From: Diphasiastrum complanatum
Lineage: Eukaryota > Streptophyta > Lycopodiopsida > Lycopodiales > Lycopodiaceae
Length of the DNA: 64,000 nt
Reading direction: 5' to 3'
NCBI GenBank assembly: GCA_029204225.1
Contig: MU832140.1
Span: 21,210-85,209 of the forward strand
Below the pieces are notes generated by a model. That model did not search any database. It was not told the origin of the DNA and saw nothing but the letters and a program-made list of their open reading frames with translations. The position numbers were made by a program, and so were the translations under genes. This document shows, in pieces, positions 11,033 through 20,257 of the stretch (positions within the stretch are counted from its first letter, which is position 1; every line of letters begins with the position of its first letter).

Positions 11033-11968
11033 CCTATTAGGGCTAAACCCTATCGATCTAACCTTGTCTATCGTGAGAGGGTCGACAAAGATATTAAGAA
11101 ATTGTTGGATGTTGGTTTCATTTATGAAGTTCAACATACTGATTGGGTATCACCCATTGTGGTTGTACCCAAGAAAAACGGCAAGCTTCGTATCTGTGTT
11201 GATCTCAAAAACCTTAATGCGGTTACGAAGAAAGACCATTTTCCCCTGTCTTTAACGACCCAAATCCTAGAGGAAATGGCAGGAGCTGAAGCTTTCAGCT
11301 TCTTGGATGGATTTAGCGGATATTTCCTTGTTCAAATAGCCCCTGAAGATAAACATAAAACGGCCTTTGCAACAGAGAACATGGTTTATGCTTATAACAT
11401 TATGCCTTTTGGCTTATGCAACGTCCCTTCAACATTCCAAAGGGTCATGCAACTGGCCTTTCAAGATCTGTTACATCGAATCGTGGAGATTTATCTCGAC
11501 GATCTAGGTGTACATTCCTCCGCAGCTACGCACCTAGACGCCCTGGAGAAAATCTTCATTCATTGTCATAGATTTGGAATCTCACTAAATCCTGATAAAT
11601 GCCAAATATGGGTCACCCATGGGGTCGTACTCAAGCATATAATTTCAAAGGATGGTATTTCTACCGACCCGTCAAAAATCAAGGTTATAGTAGAAATGCC
11701 CTTACCTGCAACAGTGAAGGAAGTATATGTCTTCCTCGGTCATACAAATTATTATCGCATCTTTATAATCGACTATGCCGACAAGGCACGCCTCATTTAT
11801 TTAGTTGTGGTAGATCCTCGCTGGACCGAAGAAAGAATTAAGGCCTTTGAGGAGTTGAAAACAGCCCTCACCACGACTCCCATACTCCACTCACCAGATT
11901 ACATGAAAGATTTTCATGTGCATACTGACGCAAGTAAGTATGCAAAGACTTCTCAATACGTTTCTTGA
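11033..11968 (+). pseudogene. gypsy reverse transcriptase
   Basis: After the stop at 11030 the same frame continues as RT for about 310 codons. VSPIVVVPKKNGKLRICVDL is the fingers block, FLDGFSGYFLVQIAPEDKHK the palm motif A region, MPFGLCNVPSTFQRVM motif B, and YLDDLGVH the catalytic YxDD box with both aspartates kept. LGHTNYYRIFI marks the thumb/connection. PFGLCN and the D-G-F-S-G-Y wording fit the Athila/Tat-like branch rather than chromoviruses. The domain would copy element RNA into DNA. It breaks by frameshift near 11945, just after HVHTDASKYA, the start of RNase H. Confidence 0.92.
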
Positions 11969-12494
11969 GCAGGCAATTGGTGCCTGCTGAAGTAAACTAT
12001 ACAACCACCGAGAGAGAAGCATTGGCGATGGTCTATGTTGTGCAACAACTAAGACATTATTTATTAGGCCAGACCTTTGCGTTCTACACAAACCATCAAG
12101 CCCTTCTATATACCGTTAATAAATCCTATAAACGGGACATATAGCTCGATGGCTGTTGATTTTAGAGAAATTTAATTTCCACGTAGTCGTTCAAAAAGGG
12201 ACCCAACATTTCATGGCGGACCACCTTTCCAAACTACCAAGTGCTGAAAAAGCAACTGCACCAGTAAACGATGATCTCGCTGATGCATGTCTTTTTCAGA
12301 TCGATGCTACACCCTTATGGGCTGAGGAGATCACTCAGTTCCTCACAACAGACAGACTCAAAGCAGGCATGAGTACGACTGCAAAATTTTTTTTTTTGCT
12401 AAAAGCAGCGCCCTTTCAGTTAATTGCGAGACAACTTTACAAAAGGGGTGTTGACGGTATCATTTGTCGATGTGCTTATGAATCTGAGATATGA
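11969..12494 (+). pseudogene. gypsy RNase H and integrase zinc-finger region, frameshifted
   Basis: RNase H motifs continue in other frames: SRQLVPAEVNYTTTEREALA (about 11977-12036) and FAFYTNHQALLYTVNK (12078-12125). From 12156, FNFHVVVQKGTQHFMADHLS is the C-terminal RNase H block before the tether, and a run of T near 12390 marks another likely slip. The tail (LIARQLYKRGVDGIICRC) starts the HHCC domain of integrase. At least three frame changes and an amber stop near 12141 show long decay. Confidence 0.85.
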
Positions 12495-13140
12495 CCTATC
12501 ATATCTCAGGCTCATGAGAGCATTGGAGGTGGCCACTTTTCTGCTAAAGCCACAACAAAGATTATCCTTCGAGCAGGACTGTGGTGGCCATCTTTTGAAG
12601 GGCACGTTTGTTGTCATTAAAACGTGTGATGTTTGTCAACGAGCCAAAAAAAATACCAAAGCAGACTCCACACCATTGACTCCCATTATAGAAGGCGAAG
12701 CCTTCCATAAGTGGAGAATTGACTTTGTTGGACCAATCAGTCCAGCTGGAAAACATAACCAAGCTCGTTACATCCTCATAGCCACAGATTACGCCACTAA
12801 GTGGGTGGAGGCTCGAGCAACGAAGGACGCCAACGCAAAAACAGTCGTGCATTTTCTTTACGAAAACATTATTACACGTTTTGGCTGTCCCATCGAGCTA
12901 GTTAGTGATCGCGGCACGTATTTTTTAAATGCTATCATTGACAATCTCCTACGCCATTACCTTGTTGTTCATAGAAAAAGTACACCATACTACCCTAGAT
13001 GTAATGGCCAGGCTGAATCAACTAACAAGACGATATGTAAAATTTTGACCAAGATAGTTAAAACCAGTCAATCTGATTGGAATACAAAACTTTTCTCAGC
13101 TATTTGGGCTTACCGCACCACCCCGAAAAAAGCCACTGAG
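12495..13140 (+). pseudogene. gypsy integrase core, split by a solo LTR
   Basis: The open frame (12424-13161) encodes the zinc-finger end (TCDVCQRAKK) and catalytic core: WRIDFVGPI with the first Asp, LVSDRGTYF with the second, and QAESTNK with the Glu. All three DDE residues are present. The frame is cut at 13140 after the residues RTTPKKATE by an inserted LTR, and resumes at 13828. Integrase would join element DNA to the chromosome. Confidence 0.9.
13136..13140. repeat. Target-site duplication CTGAG (left copy)
   Basis: CTGAG at 13136-13140 is repeated at 13823-13827, exactly flanking the TG...CA insertion between them. Joining the two sides restores the integrase reading through this point. 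Confidence 0.95.
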
Positions 13141-13822
13141 TGTAAAAATTACAGCAAATAAGGATCCTAAAACACTTGAAATGATGAGGGAAACAATAGA
13201 TTATGATTTCATAAGATTAGCACAAGTTGAACCATCAAAATCCATCAAAAATCTATGCTTGAACCTCACTAAATGGCCCAAATCCTTGAAGAAGGCTTCA
13301 CACGTGTGAAAGTACGGCCTCCCACAGTCTGAGTACTGTACACCAGACCTACATTCAATCCTATCATCATTAGTAATCACAAGTACTCAAACAATTATGA
13401 ACATAGAGAGCAATTGCACCATTATGAGAGAAAAAACATGAAATTGCTTGATTGATTTTGGTGAGATATCATCACCTATATATACATGATCCATCACGGT
13501 TTTGGGCAGGTATGAGTAGCCCTAAACCTATCCCTAATGCTAATTTTGGTGGATCTTTCATCCCTACCAAGTTAGGGTTGGAATCTTGGAGATCCCTCAA
13601 CAATGCAAAAATTACCAAAAATAGCTCCTATTTTTTCTCCCTTGTATCTAAGCATAATTTGGACTCATTCCAAAGGTTCTAACACTTAGGTCTACTTGAG
13701 AACATCCTTATGAATGGAATCCTATGCTATTTGGCACGTGTGACAAGCCACATCATGACCATCTAGCTATTTACAAGTCATATGACCAAAACTAGTCAAG
13801 CTAGAATTGTGAATTTTTAACA
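13141..13822 (-). mobile_element. Solo LTR inserted in the gypsy integrase
   Basis: 682 bp bounded by a perfect CTGAG duplication. It begins TGTAAAAATTAC and ends GAATTTTTAACA, so the ends form an inverted repeat with TG...CA. No primer-binding site, polypurine tract or coding sequence is present, so it is a solo LTR left by LTR-LTR recombination. The TATA box GTATATATAGG reads on the - strand, and the TGTTAAAAATT start resembles the copia LTR starts at 16025 and 36945, so it probably lies in - orientation and is copia-type. The palindrome CACACGTGTG is shared with those LTRs. Confidence 0.9.
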
Positions 13823-13827
13823 CTGAG

Positions 13828-14291
13828 TGGGTTACCCCTTTCCACTTAGTATATGGTCAAGAGGCGGTAATGCCAGTAGAATTCTTATTCCCATCATTAC
13901 GAGTCATGGAAGCTTTTTCAACAGATCTTTGTGAAAAGCTACAATCGAACAACAACTCAAAACCAGGCTATTTACATTAACCTAGTTATGCGAGACAAGA
14001 CTTATATCTTACCACGCACAACTGGTTTACAAACGACGCCAAAAGGCTTGGCATGATCGTCACCTACACAATAAAGATCTACATATAGGTGACCAGGTGT
14101 TTCTTTATACATCCAAGAAACACCCCAGCAAATTGAAATTCAGAAGTGAGGGGTCGTATGTTATTAATAAAGTCTTTCCTACTGGTGCAGTCCAGTTGCA
14201 AACACTTGACAGAATCCTCCTAGACACTGTCGTAAACGGTGGTCGTCTAAGGCGGTATTACAAAGAGTTGTTTTTTGTTGACCCAATTTAA
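13828..14291 (+). pseudogene. gypsy integrase C-terminal part, after the solo LTR
   Basis: Homology resumes directly after the duplicated CTGAG with VTPFHLVYGQEAVMPVEF, the conserved block after the integrase core. It then passes through a frame change to RQKAWHD/RHLHNKDLHIGDQVF. The last open part (14097-14291) encodes LKFRSEGSYVINKVF and LRRYYK, matching TSEGPYKVKKIL and LRKFWQ in the 23938-24477 integrase. No chromodomain follows, which fits a non-chromovirus gypsy element. Confidence 0.88.
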
Positions 14292-14687
14292 CATCTTTTT
14301 CCTAGTATATATTTTACATTTTTTATTCTTTCTTTCTATTTTTCTTATGTTCTTGCTTGTAGTTCTAGTTTTGCATGCCTATTTTTCACCTCATTCCTTG
14401 TTTATACTTCATACCATTACTTATGTACTTTCTATGCATTCTCTTCTTCTTGTACATACTCATGGGTCATGGATGTTCTAGATCAACAAATGATAGGCTA
14501 CACCATCGGAAATGATTCTCACACTGTAGCCACCTCATCTCTATCTAACTAGTATCTCAGGCATACAAAGCATTCCTAGGGATACACTCTATTCATAAGA
14601 ACTTCTACTCTAGGCCACAGTCATATTTTCCCCTTGAAGTTCTTCACTTGCATCACACGGATCCATTCCTTCATATTGGGATTTTGT
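14292..14687. other. 3' untranslated part of the gypsy element, no gene
   Basis: A T/C-rich stretch (14300-14480) is followed by unremarkable sequence. ORFs here are low in complexity. It separates the integrase end from the 25-bp array. Confidence 0.5.
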
Positions 14688-14962
14688 CAAATCTCAACCG
14701 ACGGGATCCATTCAAATCTCAACCGACGAGATCCGCTCAAATCTCAACCGATGGGATTTTGTCAAATCTCAACCGATGGGATCCACTCAAATCTCAACCG
14801 ACGGAATCCGCTCAAATCTCGACCGACGGGATTCGCTCAGATCTGAACTGATGGATTTTTATCAGATCTCGACCGACGTGACTCTCTCAGATCTCGATTG
14901 ACGCGACTCCATCAAATCTCGACTGACGTTTCTCATTCAAAATCCAACAAACAGACATGTCC
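14688..14962 (+). repeat. Ten-unit tandem array in exact 25-bp register
   Basis: CAAATCTCAACCGACGGGAT-type units start at 14688, 14713, 14738, 14763, 14788, 14813, 14838, 14863, 14888 and 14913, with a decayed eleventh at 14938. The spacing is 25 bp throughout. The core is the monomer of the 6040-7000 leader array, so both ends of this element's internal region carry the same repeat family. Here it is simple monomeric, without the 98-bp higher order. Confidence 0.93.
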
Positions 14963-15263
14963 CATCGCGTCCAAACCCAACCAACGACGTCCATAAATGC
15001 CATCACCTTGACGCCATGCGCACCTCATCGAAGTGCGAACTCTGGAGCTTTGTGGTGACGATCTACTGGCGATTTCTTGGCTCTCCTACACGATCCTGGC
15101 GCTCTCTCGTTCTGTGCATCAGTGGTTGCTTCCACACCATCTCCACCTAGTATCAGCCATCATAGTGTGTTTCCCATTGAGAGCGCCATCACAAACAGTC
15201 TCCAAACCTAATATCGCTAGTGGAGAACAAAGCATTTGAAACATTTTGCATGCTGAGGGGTAG
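14963..15263 (+). other. Element 3' end with a polypurine-tract-like sequence
   Basis: No gene is recognised. TGCTGAGGGGTAG (15251-15263) directly precedes a TG and looks like a polypurine tract. A 68-residue ORF at 15033-15239 has no recognisable family. Confidence 0.4.
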
Positions 15264-16020
15264 TGTCATGATACCTAGATGCATAATACTTTGAATTTAA
15301 GCTTTGCTCTCATGGGATTGAATTACTAATTGACATGAAAGAAAAATCATCTTCATCTCTTGTTCGCTTTCCATTTGCTTGGAAATAGGATTTGAAGGTG
15401 GGTGTCCCAAATATTTTGGCATCATTGTCACACCATTATTTTCAGTTTTTTAGCATGTTTGTCATGCTTGAATGGATGTTAGTTTGCATTTAAAAATCTT
15501 GGTTTTGGCATAGTAGGGTTAGAATTAGATTTTTGGTGATTTTAGTTAGATTTTGATAATTTAAGTGATATTAATTGGAATTGTTACTTGTAATCATTGC
15601 GAGTGAGGAGTAGGGCTTTGGATATAGTCCATCAGCGCTAAGATCCACTTGAAACCAAAAAAAATAGACAAATACCAAAGAATATACTCTTCTACAAATT
15701 GGTAGATAAAAATGGAAAAAGCATTATTAGAGTCTAATAACTTTCACCCTTGTAGATCTTGCATGTGTCCATTTCACTTTGTGCATGCCTTGCATGTCAC
15801 TATGGATCACTTACAATAAATGCATGTGATATGCCACGAGTTTCTACAAGCATATTATTGCTATTTCTAAGTCTACAATCTATATGCAAGTTGTAATCAA
15901 CCAACTAGATATGAAAAATCCATATAGCTCAAATTTGACATTTACATTTATGAAATAACATACTTGCATAGTACAAAGTTTGTAGCAAGCCTAAAGTCAA
16001 GATAGATGATTTTTCAATTT
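15264..16020. other. Possible LTR start and unassigned sequence
   Basis: TGTCATGATACC follows the polypurine-like tract and could begin a 3' LTR, but it does not match the 5' LTR at 4804. Near 15409 a CCCA followed by ATATTTTGGCATCATTGTCAC looks like an LTR end with a decayed Asp-type primer site, which would make a 146-bp LTR. The evidence is weak. From about 15640 to 16020 the sequence is probably the 3' LTR of the neighbouring copia element. Confidence 0.3.
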
Positions 16021-16025
16021 TAACA
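16021..16025 (-). other. Start of the copia 3' LTR
   Basis: On the - strand the RNase H frame ends, then an A/G-rich CTTTTTAGGAGTTG is followed by TGTTAAAATTG. This resembles the polypurine tract and LTR start of the copia copy at 36945 (GTGAGGAG, then TGTTGAAAATTG). The LTR should run from 16025 down to about 15640, but its far end is not certain. Confidence 0.5.
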
Positions 16026-16042
16026 CAACTCCTAAAAAGAAT

Positions 16043-16817
16043 CTATGTTGACTTGAACATGGATCTTGGTATTACTCCAAGGTTGGCTCTATGCTTGATG
16101 AAGGAATTCTTGCTCAAAGGTTTGGTGAGCAAATCTGCAATACAAGATGATGTGTCGATGTGCTTTAAGTAGGTTTCCCCTCCAATGAGCTTCTCTATCA
16201 TGAAGTGATGTGCAACCTCGATGTGTTTGCTCCTTGCATGGAATATCAGATTGTTGGCAAGGGCTTGGGCTGAAATATTGTCACACATGATCATAGGTAG
16301 ATGATCCTCCATGATTATCTTTAGCTCCACTAGCAACCTCTTGATCCAAAGCACTTCCTTTGTTGTAGTAGTGTGAGTGCCTTATACTCAACTTCACAAG
16401 ATAGAGTGATACAGTATCTTGCTTTTTGGAAAGCCAAGATATCAAGTTTCCTCCAAGATATATGACATAAGCACTTGTAGATTTTCGATCTGCTCTATCA
16501 CTTGCAAAATCCGAGTCAGAATAGCCAACTATAGAAAGATCTTCACTTTTATACAATAAACCTAAGCACTCTCTTGGCCATTTTCCAATGATGAATAGTA
16601 GGATGTGCATAGCTTGGCTCAACTTATGAACACTAAAACTTATATCGGGCCTAGTTATTGTGAGCCAAATTAAGGAGCCTATAAGACTCCTAAAAAGAGT
16701 GATGTCCACGAAGGATCTTTCATCACCTTTTACAATTTGCTCCATAGGAGTTTCTATACTCTTACAATATAGCATATTGAACTTTTTAACATTGAAAGGG
16801 CATACTTGGATTGACAT
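16043..16817 (-). pseudogene. copia RT C-terminal end and RNase H
   Basis: Two overlapping frames (16817-16281 and 16354-16043) encode the end of RT and RNase H. SLIWLTITRPDISFSVHKLSQ is the RT-RNase H connection, and YSDSDFASDRADRKSTSAYV with ISWLSKKQDTVSLY is the N-terminal RNase H block. CDNISAQALANNLIFHARSK, HIEVAHHFMIEKL and IADLLTKPLS are the classical copia C-terminal motifs. The frame change lies near 16300-16390, where SSCEAEYKAL is lost. Intact copies degrade the RNA strand during reverse transcription; this one is dead. Confidence 0.92.
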
Positions 16818-17617
16818 ACAAAAGCTTTATCATTAAGAAAGTCAATCTCTAATCCTAATATGTAGTGAATTTTTCCAAGATCTTGCATCTTGAACTCTTT
16901 TCCAAGTGCAACCTTGGTCTCCTCAACTCTAAGGTGATCTACCTTAGGTTTCTTCTTAAACAAGACTTCATATGGTGATTTTCTAGCAAGTACATTGTGA
17001 GGTAATCTATTGCACAAACAGTTTGCACAATTAATTGCTTCTCCCCAATATTCAATAGGCAAAGAAGCTTCAATTTGGATTGCTTTAGCACATTCACATA
17101 AAGATCAATTTTTCCTCTCAGCAACTCCATTTTGAGATGGAGAATAAGCACAAGAAAACTCTCTCTTTATTCCTTCACCTTCACAATATTCATAAAACTT
17201 GTTGGAGATGTATTCACCTCCTCCATCACATCTTAAAGCTTTAACTTTGAAAGAAAACTGTTTCTCAACATAAGCTTTGAAGATTAGGAAGTGATCAAAT
17301 ACCATAGCTTTTGAGGAAAGTAGATACAACCAAGTATATCTTGTAAAGTCATCAATAAAGGTGACAAAACATGTTGCACCCCCAATACTTTTAGAAGAAG
17401 AAAAATGAACATCCGAGTGTATAAGCTCCAAAGGATGAGTAGTCTTAATAAAAGACTTTTGATATGGATTTCTACGTGATTTTGCAATAGCAATAGCACA
17501 AGCCTCACAAGGCTTGAAATCTTTGAAAAGTGATCTTGGAAGGCCAATAGCCTTATCTTTCTTGATCATAGAAGACATAGACTTAAAGTTAGGATGCCCC
17601 AATCTTCTATGCCACAA
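16754..17617 (-). pseudogene. copia integrase joined to a deleted reverse transcriptase
   Basis: The first part (17617-17105) holds GAG-pre-integrase (MWHRRLGHPNFKSM; CEACAIAIAKSRR) and the integrase core: IHSDVHF (first Asp), ALRCDGGGEY (second) and PSQNGVAERKN with the Glu. The next frame (17062-16754) gives AINCANCLCNRLPHNVL and KSPYEVLFKKKPKVDHLRV, then jumps straight to EETKVALGKEFKMQDLGKIH, which belongs to late RT. The whole RT palm with its YVDD box is therefore deleted, about a kilobase or more. Confidence 0.9.
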
Positions 17618-17624
17618 CTCCTCC

Positions 17625-18938
17625 TTAGATAAAAGAGCAACTTAAAGAGTTCAACTTAAAAATTTCACCATATTTAGATCCATTAGCTAGGACCTCATCA
17701 TTTTTCTTGATAAAGCAAGTATTGGAATTGAACTTTACATCACAACCACTATCAAGCAACTTTCCAACACTAATCAAGTTCTTTGTAAGTTTAGGAATAA
17801 AAAGAACATTGGAAAGTGAAAGAACTTTAGAAGAAGCAATTTTCAATGGAATGTTGCCAATTCTTTCAATAGAGCACTCATGATCATTTGCAGTATAAAT
17901 AGATCTCTTAAGTTCTTTGTAAGGTACAATTGAGTCAAAAGACTCTTTTGAACAGCACATATGTGAAGAAGCTCCACTATCTATATACCAAGCTCCATCT
18001 TTCTTGAAAGGTGATGAAGAAAAACTCGACACCATGAGTGATCCTTCTCCATCACTTGCAACAAAATCTTCTTCAATCTCTTTGGAGAGATTTGCTTGCT
18101 TGAGTTGGTTTTTCTTCTTGAAGCAATTGGAGGCATAGTGCCCCTTCTTGCCACAAAAGAAACACTTGACTTTTTTCTTCTTGGTCTTTGAAGTAGAAGG
18201 ATGAGATGAGTCATCCTCTTCACCATCTTTGTCTCGATCCTTGGCTTTGTCTTTGTTGTATGCTTGAGAAAACTGGTTCTTGCTTATTCCTTTATGCTTG
18301 CCTTTGACAAAGAGGGCTTTGTCACTTCCAACATGCTCGAGTTTGTTCATTCTAGAAAGTTTATAACTTTGCCGAGCTTCTTCAGAGATGAGAATTCCTT
18401 GGAGAGTTTCTAAATTAGGCAACTCCTCCTTAATGGCAAAGGATTGAACAAGATTATCATAGTCATCTTTCAAGCCATTTAGAATGACTTGAACTAGCTC
18501 ATCTTGGTTTATTGTAACACCAACACAAGAAAGCTCCCTACAAAGATCTTTTACTCTCAAAACATAGTTTGATGCATTCTCCTCACTTCTTTGAAAGCTT
18601 TGAAAAATCTGATTCCTAAGAGTGAATATTTTAGAAGTATCTTTTGCTTCATAGATGAACTTAAGTGCATCCCAAGCATCTTTAGCTATGGTGCAAGATC
18701 CTATCTCTCTTAGAATTTTTTTAGATACATTCATCTTAATGAAATGTGGAGCCATTCTAGCTCTCTTCTTGTACTTTGGTATTTCAAGTTGTGCTTGAGA
18801 CTCCTCCTCGATACCAAGCACTATGTCCATAATATCCTAGAGTATCAAAATAGACTCCATTCTAACCTTCCAAATTGAGTAATTAGAGGTACTTAGTCTT
18901 TCACCTGCTTCTAGGAGATATCCGCCCACATATGCCAT
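17625..18938 (-). pseudogene. copia gag and protease
   Basis: The reading begins at the ATG at 18938 (MAYVGGYLLEAGERL, then STSNYSIWKVRMES) and has one stop at about 18838 before DIMDIVLGIEEE. After that it is open to 17625. Conserved gag text follows: ILREIGSCTIAKDAWDAL and NYVLRVKDLCRELS. A Lys-rich stretch and the zinc knuckle CFFCGKKGHYASNC (CX2CX4HX4C) come next, then protease with YIDSGASSHMC (catalytic D-S-G) and LSNVLFIPKLTKNLISVGKL. This is a Tork/SIRE-like copia layout. With its one nonsense codon it is among the better-kept frames here. Confidence 0.92.
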
Positions 18939-19474
18939 AATGTGAAGACTTCTTAGTTATTGGACAATTATATGTTTGAGCTTGTTCCAATCAGACTTAA
19001 TGTTGCTGCTCTTTTTCACTATAGGTATTTTCAAGGATGTACTACCTTCCTATGTGAAAAACTTGCAACAGTATTTGAGATGGATCTCAAATATTTCACA
19101 AAACAAGATTATCTAGATCAGACACTCAAAATAAATTGAGGTACTTAGACAAGTCTGAATCCTACTTTTGGCACGTGTGAAATGCTTCAAAAGAAAACAC
19201 TAATGATACTCAGAAGGCTCAAAGGTATTCAATTAACATCAAACTTAGTCTTGATCTTCAGTTTCTAGTGTAGGATGCTCAAAACAATGGATTCAGAACA
19301 AACTGCAGCTATATTCAGAATAGATATTCAACTAGAGGACTCTCAGACAAGACACCTAACGAAGTTTGGACAGGCTCCAAACCTTCATCATCAAACCTCA
19401 AAGTATCCAGATGTATTGTGCGTAGATACCAAAGGAGATCATAAAGAAGCTAGACTCTCACAATATCAATTCTA
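18939..19474 (-). other. copia leader or LTR region, no gene
   Basis: The region lies upstream of the copia gag on the - strand. It contains TTTCACACGTGCC-type words seen in the copia LTRs of this window and TTGGAACAAGCTC just upstream of gag, possibly a decayed primer-binding site. No second copy was found, so LTR limits cannot be set. The ORF at 19275-19475 (+) is not convincing. Confidence 0.4.
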
Positions 19475-19479
19475 GTTTC
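19475..19479. repeat. Putative target-site duplication GTTTC (right copy, inverted)
   Basis: GTTTC lies directly outside the CA end of the - strand LTR at 19480. It is the reverse complement of GAAAC before the LTR at 109. Confidence 0.55.
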
Positions 19480-20207
19480 TGTAGTGGGTTTCTTTCCTTG
19501 CCTAACCTGAATCCAAGATCTAGTCAATCTAGCATTAAAGAGACGGAGTTAGTTGTCACACGGAGGTTCGTTCCCATGAGAGCGATAGTATAGTTCATAT
19601 TTCAACATGAATGGAAGATCTAACACTAACATCCATTAACACTACTTCCATTAGCCCTAAATCCACAACAATGATAGAAACTTACTCTTCTCTCTCTCCT
19701 TTTCTCTCTCACAAAAAGCATAAGAAATAGCAATCCAATAATGATCAAATCCAACAATCAGAAAATACAAAGGAAGCATGAGAAATGGAGGAAAAGAAAG
19801 GAAGAGCAAGGACATTCATTAATCCATTTCTAAAGAGAACCAATCTGCTTTATTGAAATGAGGAAATGAACATCAGGAGCAACTCGAGTTGGTCCCTTTT
19901 TATAGTAGAGAGGAGGACCCTGGTCTCTGAATTCTATTGGTCCACTCTTGCCTCTCCTTTTATTCAAATTTAAAAAAGTGTGAGAACCATCAAAATTGGA
20001 GGGAAACCCAACTTTATTCACTAACTTGACATTTAGGCCCTGCGACATTAAAAGTCCCGCAAAAAGACCTAAAGTCCTTTTATTAACATTCTAATTAATC
20101 AAATAACTATGTGATCATTGGGTTGGACTTACACACACAGGGTGCCAAATCCCTCTCACTTATTAACTAGGGTTAGGGTTGCCTTGGGATCCACAAACCC
20201 TCCAACA
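19480..20207 (-). mobile_element. 3' LTR of the - strand gypsy element with the extra ORF
   Basis: On the - strand it starts TGTTGGAGGG and ends CCCACTACA. It is about 97% identical by eye to 109-852. TATA-containing CTATAAAAAGGG lies at about 19895-19907. A polypurine tract (GGTGGGGGATAC) lies just outside its start, so it is the 3' LTR of the element extending to 29157. Confidence 0.92.
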
Positions 20208-20232
20208 GTATCCCCCACCAAAACTGGTGGCG
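20208..20232 (-). other. Polypurine tract overlapping a small hairpin
   Basis: On the - strand CCACCA, GTTT, TGGTGG is followed by GGGATAC and the LTR. The purine run GGTGGGGGA is the expected plus-strand primer site, and its first bases form the right arm of a perfect 6-bp inverted repeat. The same arrangement is kept at 49918-49943 in the related copy. Confidence 0.75.
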
Positions 20233-20257
20233 GTCCCACAACACCTGCAATATGCAG

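Noticed and set aside
14634-14851. Two overlapping + strand ORFs with repeated QISTDGI and SNLNRR phrases.
   Set aside because: They are frame-by-frame translations of the 25-bp array; because 25 is not a multiple of three, each frame cycles and gives repeat-like peptides.
15264-15409. A complete 146-bp LTR with primer-binding site.
   Set aside because: No second copy in the window and the primer site is badly matched; kept only as a possibility.
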